Source: Francisellaceae bacterium (GTDB lineage: Bacteria; Pseudomonadota; Gammaproteobacteria; Berkiellales; Berkiellaceae). From it: a DNA stretch of 9,957 nucleotides. Below the pieces are notes generated by a model. That model was given only the letters and a program-made list of their open reading frames with translations, ran no database searches and was not told the origin of the DNA. A program made the translations under genes and the position numbers. Positions within the stretch are counted from its first letter, which is position 1. Every line of letters starts with the position of its first letter. This document shows positions 1 to 5,331 of the stretch, in pieces. The DNA is taken from positions 24,001 to 33,957 of the forward strand of contig JAHFQG010000003.1 of NCBI GenBank assembly GCA_023266415.1. Direction: 5' to 3'.

Positions 1-352
1 ATTGCATACGCCAGGTTTTAGATGTCTCATCATAAACAGGTACAGTTATTGTATGCTGCCGAATGACATCCGGCTCGGTGTAGGCTAAATAACACAGCAT
101 GTTATTAATGCGAATTTTGGCTACCTCATAGGGCAAGGCTCTCTCTTCGAGCAGCTGCCCAATGTGGGTCAATTCTGCCTGGATTGCATCAAAGAAATGT
201 TTTAATAAGATCAGGTTTTTTTTACGCCACAGCGCGGACAAGAAAGGCTTAGCACTTTTAAGAGAAAAAGCATGGGGGCGATCACATAAAAAATCCATGA
301 ACGCTATCATCAACTGAGCGGATGTTTTATCAACCTGCAGATCAGAAGAAAT
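1..352 (-). CDS. Unrecognised protein, 3' part beyond the window edge; possible ATT start
   Basis: The frame is open on the minus strand from a TAA at 367-365 to the window edge, giving about 117 visible residues. I do not recognise the family. The visible part is mostly helical and amphipathic, with a WRKKN basic patch, an acidic LEERALPYE stretch and a more beta-like VPVYDE segment near the edge. There is no signal peptide or obvious membrane segment. A clear Shine-Dalgarno, AGGGG (364-360), lies 7 nt before an in-frame ATT at 352-350. The first in-frame ATG (310-308) has no ribosome site. I therefore place the start at the ATT, which is unusual; the frame from 310 down is secure. The gene follows erpA by about 22 nt and probably belongs to the same transcript. 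Function unknown. Confidence 0.55.
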   Translation of the reverse strand, partial: MSSDLQVDKTSAQLMIAFMDFLCDRPHAFSLKSAKPFLSALWRKKNLILLKHFFDAIQAELTHIGQLLEERALPYEVAKIRINNMLCYLAYTEPDVIRQHTITVPVYDETSKTWRMQ

Positions 353-374
353 ATGTGTTCCCCTTTATAAGTTG

Positions 375-719
375 CTAAACTGAAAAAGACGACCCACAGC
401 CACAAGTACCTTTGGCATTGGGGTTACTGACCACAAAGCGGGCCCCATATAACCCCGTTTGATAATCCACTTTGGCGCCTCTTAAGAAAGGATAGCTGAG
501 GGGGTCGACTACCAGCCCTAAGATGGCACCTTGATCGGTGGTGATAACACTTTTTTGGTCATCTTCGTCGGGATGGTTTACAAACGCAAAGCTGTATTGG
601 AACCCAGAACAGCCCCCGCCCATAATAGAGACGCGCAGATACAGCGTTTCACCTCCTTCACTCTCTTGTAAAAACGAGATACGGTTAATGGCGCTGGGGG
701 TGAGGGTAATATCTACCAT
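375..719 (-). CDS. erpA: ErpA, A-type iron-sulfur cluster carrier/insertion protein
   Basis: This 114-residue protein closely matches E. coli ErpA in length and sequence. It has the GGGCSGFQY core around Cys37, the GLVVDP motif at 68-73, the VDY segment at 84-86, and the C-terminal NPNAKGTCGCGSSFSV with Cys106 and Cys108. These are the three cysteines that hold a [2Fe-2S] or [4Fe-4S] cluster in the family. The SSFSV ending and the NPNAK stretch favour ErpA over IscA or SufA. ErpA hands clusters to cytosolic apoproteins, among them the isoprenoid enzymes IspG and IspH. The start overlaps the last 7 nt of hemJ and has no convincing ribosome site of its own, so translation is probably coupled to hemJ. 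All key residues are present and the call is secure. Confidence 0.95.
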   Translation of the reverse strand: MVDITLTPSAINRISFLQESEGGETLYLRVSIMGGGCSGFQYSFAFVNHPDEDDQKSVITTDQGAILGLVVDPLSYPFLRGAKVDYQTGLYGARFVVSNPNAKGTCGCGSSFSV

Positions 720-1129
720 GGTTTTAGCACTGCTAAGAAGATAATACCTGCAAAGAGCAGTACGGGAATTTCGTTAAAGAAGCGATAGAAACTGCTGCTG
801 TGGGTATTATGGTGTTTTTTAAATTGAAACCAATAATAGCCACACAAAGCGTGATAAAGCACCAATAGGCCCAGTAGGGCGAATTTAGCATGAAGCCAAC
901 CTGTACCCACACTCCCGGTGTGGAGCATGCCGATCCCGAAGAGGAAGGTGAGAACAGCAGAGGGGGTCATAATACCCCAAAAAAGCTTACGTTCCATAAG
1001 GCAGAAGCGATTATAGCCGATGGTATCTTGCGTGAGGGCATGGTAGACAAATAAGCGGGGGAGGTAAAACAGCCCAGCGGCCCAGCAGATCATGAATAGG
1101 AGGTGAAAGGCTTTGAGCCAAAGGAACAT
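713..1129 (-). CDS. hemJ: HemJ-type protoporphyrinogen IX oxidase (UPF0093/CopD-like membrane protein)
   Basis: This 138-residue polytopic inner-membrane protein has four predicted helices at roughly 5-26, 52-70, 79-98 and 120-136. Family motifs are clear: WLKAFH near the N-terminus (His9), AGLFYLPRLFVYH (18-30), WLHAKFALLGLLVLYH (78-93) and RFFNEIP (116-122). The histidines in these motifs are candidate heme ligands. HemJ oxidises protoporphyrinogen IX to protoporphyrin IX late in heme synthesis. Its physiological electron acceptor is not firmly established in the family. The start is 4 nt after the rubredoxin stop, with AGAGGT inside the last rubredoxin codons as its ribosome site. The gene ends inside the erpA start (7-nt overlap). 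It is complete and intact. Confidence 0.9.
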   Translation of the reverse strand: MFLWLKAFHLLFMICWAAGLFYLPRLFVYHALTQDTIGYNRFCLMERKLFWGIMTPSAVLTFLFGIGMLHTGSVGTGWLHAKFALLGLLVLYHALCGYYWFQFKKHHNTHSSSFYRFFNEIPVLLFAGIIFLAVLKPW

Positions 1130-1133
1130 AGGA

Positions 1134-1298
1134 TTATACCTCTACCATATCGAAATCGGCCTTACTGGCGCCACAATCGGGGCAACGCCAATTGGGGGGG
1201 ATATCTTCCCAGCGGGTTCCTGGTGAGATCCCAGCCAGGGGATCTCCGAGGGCCTCATCGTAGAGGTAGCCGCAAAGGAGACACATGTATTTTTTCAT
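1134..1298 (-). CDS. Rubredoxin, short single-domain form
   Basis: This 54-residue protein is a complete rubredoxin. It has two CxxCG knuckles, Cys6/Cys9 in MCLLCG and Cys39/Cys42 in CPDCG, which bind a single iron atom. Further family features are [11 protein letters not shown] (10-20), [15 protein letters not shown] (23-37) and the ending [12 protein letters not shown]. Rubredoxins carry one electron in the cytosol between a flavoprotein reductase and acceptors such as alkane hydroxylases, rubredoxin:oxygen reductases or other redox enzymes. No reductase or hydroxylase gene is visible here. The gene heads the hemJ-erpA cluster with 4 nt to hemJ. A palindromic AAGGATCCTT lies just upstream; its AAGGA is 11 nt from the ATG, a rather long spacing. 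The Pro34-Pro35 codons form a run of seven C residues. Confidence 0.93.
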   Translation of the reverse strand: MKKYMCLLCGYLYDEALGDPLAGISPGTRWEDIPPNWRCPDCGASKADFDMVEV

Positions 1299-1329
1299 AA
1301 AATCAAGGATCCTTATAAGTTTAACGTCA

Positions 1330-1395
1330 CCCTGAGTCTAGTAGGCATCTTGGACCTGCGGACTCGGTATGCTGAGTCCCTACTACTCAAAGGGG
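1330..1395. repeat. Imperfect nested inverted repeat in the divergent spacer
   Basis: The 172-nt spacer 1299-1470 contains a nested dyad. The inner arms GGACTC (1360-1365) and GAGTCC (1374-1379) are perfect, with an 8-nt loop. The outer arms, CCCTGAGTCTAGTAGG (1330-1345) and CTACTACTCAAAGGG (1380-1394), pair with a few bulges and enclose an unpaired stretch at 1346-1359. It lies between two divergent start regions, so a terminator role is unlikely. It could be a dispersed palindromic repeat, an operator or a degraded RNA element. I found no second copy in the window. Confidence 0.55.
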
Positions 1396-1427
1396 CAGTT
1401 TACAACAGGTGCATTCTAAAAGAAATG

Positions 1428-1436
1428 TGGTAAAAT
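1428..1436 (+). promoter_or_regulatory. Candidate extended -10 promoter of the thiD-like gene
   Basis: TGG followed by TAAAAT (1431-1436) fits an extended -10 element. There is no good -35 hexamer at 16-18 nt. Transcription would begin near 1442, leaving a leader of about 29 nt without a clear ribosome site before the ATG at 1471. Confidence 0.35.
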
Positions 1437-1470
1437 CCCTCTTTGGGCGGGTTTTGAATTTTTTAGTTAT

Positions 1471-2298
1471 ATGGTTAACTCACTTGACACTATTCCAGTC
1501 ATCCTGTCCTTCTCTGGGTTAGATCCCAGCGGCAGCACAGGCATCCAAGCCGATATTGAGACCATTGGGGCTCATGGCTGTCACGCCGCACCTCTCATTA
1601 CCACCCTTGCCATCCAAGATTCCACCCGTATTCACCAATTGTTGCCCATCTCAGCCTCATTGCTACTTGAGCAAGCTCGTATGGTTTTAGAAGACAGCCC
1701 AGTAAAAGCCATCAAAATTGGGTTGTTGGGATCGGTTGATCAAGTTCGGGCGCTTCACACCTTATTACGAGACTATCCCCATATTCCGGTGATGCTCGAT
1801 CCTCTCAGTACCCACCGTTTTCCTATGTTGCTCGATCAAGACATTCCAGAAGCGGTTCGAGCGTTATTATTCCCATTGGCCACATTGTGTATCATCAATA
1901 CCACCCAAGTACGAGATCTGTCCAAAGGGGCAGATTCATTCGATGCTTGTGTCCATGAGTTGTTGGCTCATGCGATCCCTTATATTCTCCTAACGGGGGG
2001 GCATGAGCCAACGGTAGATATTGTGAATCGGCTATATAGTAAATTTCGGCTTCTGCAAGATTATCCTTGGCCTCGCCTGCCCCATGTCTTTTCTGGGGCA
2101 GGCACTACTTTAGCGGCCAGCACGGTGGCATTATTGGCCCAAGGGTTAGACGTACCCGCTGCTGTACATCAAGCACAAACGTACACATTCGAATGTTTAA
2201 AACGCGGATATCGTATTGGCATGGGAGATCCCATTCCCAATCGAGTTTATTGGGCAAAAGGCAATCTCAACCCCTTATGCGAGGCCACAAAATCATGA
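1471..2298 (+). CDS. thiD: ThiD-family hydroxymethylpyrimidine (phosphate) kinase, active-site motifs altered
   Basis: This 275-residue ribokinase-fold protein resembles the pseudomonad-type ThiD, sharing the GCHAAPLITTLAIQD block (36-50), NRLYS (186-190) and the DPSG...GIQAD N-terminal motif (18-28). ThiD phosphorylates HMP and HMP-phosphate in thiamine biosynthesis. Several hallmark residues are missing. The usual GTGCT anion-hole motif with its catalytic cysteine reads GAGTT (209-213), with Thr212 in the cysteine position and Ser208 for the preceding histidine. The TPNxxE motif reads IINTTQ (141-146). The glycine-rich stretch after Asp110-Pro111 is also lost. The frame is intact, so this may be a diverged, repurposed or decaying enzyme. 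There is no good Shine-Dalgarno; the start was chosen by family length. The stop overlaps the next start as ATGA. Membership of the family is secure, activity is not. Confidence 0.82.
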   Translation: MVNSLDTIPVILSFSGLDPSGSTGIQADIETIGAHGCHAAPLITTLAIQDSTRIHQLLPISASLLLEQARMVLEDSPVKAIKIGLLGSVDQVRALHTLLRDYPHIPVMLDPLSTHRFPMLLDQDIPEAVRALLFPLATLCIINTTQVRDLSKGADSFDACVHELLAHAIPYILLTGGHEPTVDIVNRLYSKFRLLQDYPWPRLPHVFSGAGTTLAASTVALLAQGLDVPAAVHQAQTYTFECLKRGYRIGMGDPIPNRVYWAKGNLNPLCEATKS

Positions 2299-3845
2299 CC
2301 AGTCGCACCTTATTTCAGGCATTACTTTCTTCTGCGCCTTATGCTCATGAAGTTGATACGCTGGCACACACACAAACACATTTATCGTATATTATTTTAA
2401 CAGGCCGGTATGCTTATAAAGTCAAAAAATCGGTTAATTTAGGGTTTCAAGATTTTACTTCATTGGAAAAAAGAAAACACTATTGCGAGTTAGAGTGCGA
2501 ACTAAATAAAATATTAGCCCCCGATCTATATCTTGGGGTTGTGCCCATTACAGGCACGGAATCTGAGCCCGTCATGGACGGCACAGGACCTGCCATTGAG
2601 TGGGCCATTAAAATGCATCAATTCCCAGATGCGTGTTTGATGAGCCGAGTGTTAGAGGACAACAAACTCACGTTAGATATTTTAGATAATTTGGCCCAAC
2701 AACTGGCTCAGTTCCATCAAAAAACGGAGGTATGTTACGACGGCATTTTTGGGACACCCCAAAAAGTATACCATTCTGTGTCAGTCAACTTCGAACAATT
2801 ACGCCGATTGCTTCCTGCAGCGGCAGATTTACAGAAAGTTGGAATTATTGAAGCATGGGCGGCTCAACAATTTGCTACCCTCGAGCCTGTTTTGACCCAT
2901 CGAAAAGCACAGGGGTTTACGCGCTCATGTCATGGTGATTTACATTTAGGCAACCTGGTATTATTTCAAGGACGCCCGACCATTTTTGATCGCGTTGAGT
3001 TTAATGAATCTTTTCGATGGACCGAAGTCATGAGTGACGTAGCCTTTTTGGCGATGGATTTACTGTACAACAATCGCTCCGATGCCGCTTATTATTTTAT
3101 CAACCGCTATTTAGAGTACACGGGCGATTATGAAGGATTGTCGGTCTTGTGGTTTTACATGTCTTATCGAGCCTTGGTGCGCGCCAAAGTTGCCTGTTTT
3201 ATTATGGAGCAAAACCTGGATAATCCGACACTTGCCACGGAGTGCTTAACCACGGGTCGTCGGTATCTTGATTTAGCTATATCTTTTTGTCAACCTCGAC
3301 ATCCCAGCCTAACCATCACTCATGGCATAGCGGGCAGTGGCAAGAGTGTGGGATCGGAAAAATGGATGATTTCAGAAGGGGCTATTCGATTACGGTCGGA
3401 TGTGGAGCGTAAACGGCTGCATTCGGGCATCGGTCCAGAAGCGCTGTATTCGGCACAAGCTTCCGCACGTACTTTTGCGCATTTACACCATTTAGCGCAT
3501 CAGATATTGGCCATGCAAATGCCAGTGATTGTGGATGCAACGTTTTTGAAGCGGTCTGATCGCGCGCCCTTTGTAGAGTTAGCCAAAAAACTTAACTGCC
3601 CTTTTCAAATTTTATCCTTCCCCACCCCCGAACTCAAAGAATTGAAAAATCGGCTGTATCATCGCATGCAACTAGACAACGACCCATCAGATGCCACCTA
3701 TGAAGTAGCCTGCGAACAACAACGCTTAATAGAACCTTTTTCAGAAGAAGAAATGGAGGCACTCCTCTGCGTCATCCCAAGTGTTACAAAGAATGACACA
3801 GAGGCTGAGGTTAAAGGCTATGCCCAGGAAGCTTCAGCACAATAG
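2295..3845 (+). CDS. Two-domain protein: aminoglycoside-phosphotransferase-like kinase fused to P-loop (AAA/zeta-like) kinase
   Basis: This 516-residue protein matches the COG2187-COG0645 fusion common in proteobacteria, whose substrate is unknown. The N-terminal part has the protein-kinase-like fold: YKVKKSVNLGFQDF (41-54) holds the probable ATP-binding lysine, SCHGDLHLGN (211-220) is the catalytic loop, and FDRVEFNES (231-239) is the metal-binding segment. The C-terminal part has a Walker A, HGIAGSGKS (343-351), RLRSDVERKRLH (365-376) and a Walker-B-like PVIVDATF (410-417). All key residues look intact. The frame is open further upstream to 2067, but that stretch lies inside the thiD-like gene. 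The ATG at 2295 overlaps the thiD TGA and has GAGG 10 nt before it, and it gives the family's usual length. The last 35 bp overlap the 3' end of sfsA. Confidence 0.88.
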   Translation: MTSRTLFQALLSSAPYAHEVDTLAHTQTHLSYIILTGRYAYKVKKSVNLGFQDFTSLEKRKHYCELECELNKILAPDLYLGVVPITGTESEPVMDGTGPAIEWAIKMHQFPDACLMSRVLEDNKLTLDILDNLAQQLAQFHQKTEVCYDGIFGTPQKVYHSVSVNFEQLRRLLPAAADLQKVGIIEAWAAQQFATLEPVLTHRKAQGFTRSCHGDLHLGNLVLFQGRPTIFDRVEFNESFRWTEVMSDVAFLAMDLLYNNRSDAAYYFINRYLEYTGDYEGLSVLWFYMSYRALVRAKVACFIMEQNLDNPTLATECLTTGRRYLDLAISFCQPRHPSLTITHGIAGSGKSVGSEKWMISEGAIRLRSDVERKRLHSGIGPEALYSAQASARTFAHLHHLAHQILAMQMPVIVDATFLKRSDRAPFVELAKKLNCPFQILSFPTPELKELKNRLYHRMQLDNDPSDATYEVACEQQRLIEPFSEEEMEALLCVIPSVTKNDTEAEVKGYAQEASAQ

Positions 3846-4518
3846 GCTGCACCAATACAACCTGCATCAATGAAATAGCCGCTTTATAGGCCACAATTTC
3901 TACGCCTGCTTGCAGCGCATCTTGTACCAAGGCACAGTATTGGGTATCGATGTGTTTGGCAATAAACGGATGTTTTATACCTGTATGTTTGACACACACA
4001 AATAAAACGGCTCGTTTGCCTTCATTTCTTTTGCGAATGAGTGTTGTCAAATGTTTAGCGGCCTCAGCATTCACGGCATCTGGGAAAAATCCTCGACCAA
4101 TTTCATCTGCTAAGGTCATATCTTGAATTTTAAGGCAGCATTCTGCCTGAGAGGAAGATTTCAATAATAAATCCACGTGTTCCAATCCTCCCAGATTATC
4201 TGGCACATCACAAACCTCATATCCTTGCAGTTCTTTAATCACCCCATTTTGGATCCCTTCTATCACTAAGGCTGGAGAGAGGCTTTGATTCACAGCTGCC
4301 AGGTGTCCCCCACTGGTTTCAACCAGCTCCCAAACACTTTGCCCCGTGGCATGTTGAGAAAACCAAATTCGGCTCCCCAACACATCACATCCTTGTAGGT
4401 TCCCCTCATTTAAACAGCAGATGACCCGTTTATCAAAAGGATTCAGGGCAACATCCGCCAAAAATTGGTTAAGGCGTTTTAGTAAAATAGCTTCGATCAA
4501 ATCACTTCGAAATTCCAC
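3811..4518 (-). CDS. sfsA: SfsA-family protein (sugar fermentation stimulation homologue) with degenerate nuclease motif
   Basis: This 235-residue protein aligns over its full length with E. coli SfsA (234 residues). Shared features include the MEF start, RLNQFLADV (15-23), LQGC (41-44), FFPDAV (144-149) followed by KHL, and GVEIVAYKAAIS (205-216). SfsA has an OB-like N-terminus and a PD-(D/E)XK-like nuclease fold; its physiological role is poorly defined. Here the segment that reads IEVK in E. coli is LKIQ (129-132), so both the Glu and the Lys of the catalytic pair are gone. Asp116 (VDLLL) remains, but the preceding SR is EH, and the TERG that follows PDAV is NAEA. The start is GTG (4518) behind a weak GGGGGG ribosome site. 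The gene is convergent with the two-domain kinase and divergent from dksA. The family call is good; nuclease activity is doubtful. Confidence 0.87.
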   Translation of the reverse strand: MEFRSDLIEAILLKRLNQFLADVALNPFDKRVICCLNEGNLQGCDVLGSRIWFSQHATGQSVWELVETSGGHLAAVNQSLSPALVIEGIQNGVIKELQGYEVCDVPDNLGGLEHVDLLLKSSSQAECCLKIQDMTLADEIGRGFFPDAVNAEAAKHLTTLIRKRNEGKRAVLFVCVKHTGIKHPFIAKHIDTQYCALVQDALQAGVEIVAYKAAISLMQVVLVQPIVLKLPGHSL

Positions 4519-4560
4519 AAACGACCCCCCAAAGACACGGCGCTTGTTTGTTTGTCGGCT

Positions 4561-4590
4561 TATTAACTATAAACTTGAGTCCACTGCCAA
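4561..4590 (-). promoter_or_regulatory. Possible sfsA promoter overlapping the dksA promoter
   Basis: On the minus strand TTGGCA (4590-4585), an 18-nt spacer and TTAATA (4566-4561) make a passable sigma-70 promoter. It overlaps the -35 and spacer of the dksA promoter, so the two could exclude each other. Evidence is only sequence resemblance. Confidence 0.25.
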
Positions 4591-4603
4591 TATCTGCTAT
4601 AGA
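4575..4603 (+). promoter_or_regulatory. Sigma-70 promoter of dksA
   Basis: TTGAGT (4575-4580), a 17-nt spacer and TATAGA (4598-4603), with TGC directly before the -10, form a good extended -10 promoter. Transcription would begin near 4610. The leader is then about 20 nt and contains AAGGAGG (4617-4623), a near-perfect ribosome site 6 nt from the ATG, which suggests strong expression. Confidence 0.65.
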
Positions 4604-4629
4604 TGTGAGGGTGCCTAAGGAGGGTTAAC

Positions 4630-5286
4630 ATGGTGGCTAAAACAAAGAAAACCGCTGAAAAAGTTATTAAGCCTGTTAAGACGAAAACGACCGCAGCCGC
4701 AAAGTCTAAAGCCACCAAAAAGGTATCGGTTTCTGCCAAAGTTTCTGTTAAAATGGCCCAGCCAAAGACACGGAAAACAACCCCCAGCAAGAAAAACAAC
4801 TTAACAGAGAGCCCGAAAAGAAAAGTGGATACCCCCCCAGAACTCATTAGCCGCCCGACTACCGCCCAAACCCTGTTGTCTTATGGGGTACATCCCTATC
4901 CTTCAGCGGGAAATGAACCTTACATGAATGAACGGCAAAAGGCTCATTTTGAAAAACTGCTTGACCTATGGTTAAACGACTTATTGCAGGGGGGGGACGA
5001 TACTATCTCTGACCTACAAGAATCCAGTGAGGTCCCAGCTGATTTGAGTGATCAAGCCAGCAAAGAAGAAGAGTTTGCTCTCAAACTTCGAAAGCGTGAC
5101 CGCGAACGAAAGCTTATTAAAAAAATTGAAGAATCTTTACAAAAGCTTAAGTCAGATGACTATGGCTATTGTGAGGAATGTGGCATCGAAATTGGGGTAC
5201 GGCGCCTAGAAGCCCGCCCGACAGCCACATTATGCATCGATTGTAAAACTATTGCGGAGATTAAGGAAAGACAGCAACGTACTTAA
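4630..5286 (+). CDS. dksA: DksA, RNA polymerase-binding stringent-response factor with long basic N-terminal tail
   Basis: This is a 218-residue protein, compared with 151 in E. coli. From about residue 80 it is a standard DksA: a GVHPYPSAG lead-in, YMNERQKAHF (98-107), a coiled coil, the tip motif DLSDQA with Asp138, Asp141 and Ala143 matching the DxxDxA needed for ppGpp-dependent action, then EEEFALKLRKRDRERKLIKKIE (147-168). A zinc finger follows with Cys181, Cys184, Cys202 and Cys205. DksA binds in the RNA polymerase secondary channel and adjusts rRNA and biosynthetic promoters. The first ~70 residues are an extra tail rich in Lys, Ala, Thr, Ser and Val, like the tails of histone-H1-like proteins. 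The strong ribosome site at 4617-4623 fixes the start, so the tail is genuinely translated. Runs of seven C (4832-4838) and eight G (4989-4996) lie in the gene. Confidence 0.95.
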   Translation: MVAKTKKTAEKVIKPVKTKTTAAAKSKATKKVSVSAKVSVKMAQPKTRKTTPSKKNNLTESPKRKVDTPPELISRPTTAQTLLSYGVHPYPSAGNEPYMNERQKAHFEKLLDLWLNDLLQGGDDTISDLQESSEVPADLSDQASKEEEFALKLRKRDRERKLIKKIEESLQKLKSDDYGYCEECGIEIGVRRLEARPTATLCIDCKTIAEIKERQQRT

Positions 5287-5331
5287 AATATCATTCGCTA
5301 GAATAGGACATTCTGCACATAGGAAGTGTAT

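Noticed and set aside
1313..1341. Rubredoxin promoter with TTATAA -10
   Set aside because: The -35 match is poor, and initiation about 7 nt past this -10 would remove the AAGGA ribosome site, so I do not annotate it.
1330..1400. TPP riboswitch upstream of the thiD-like gene (CCTGAG and GGACCTG...GGTATGC look slightly like THI-box pieces)
   Set aside because: The CUGAGA and ACCC elements and the paired P3-P5 arrangement are not present in the right order, and the best promoter candidate lies downstream of this stretch. It could only be a remnant.
2067..2294. N-terminal extension of the two-domain kinase
   Set aside because: It lies wholly within the thiD-like gene in another frame, does not look like a protein domain, and the ATG at 2295 gives the family length and an ATGA overlap.
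5287..5331. AGAAT/ATTCT mini-hairpin after dksA as a terminator
   Set aside because: The 5-bp AT-rich stem has no following T tract; dksA and the orphan may be cotranscribed.
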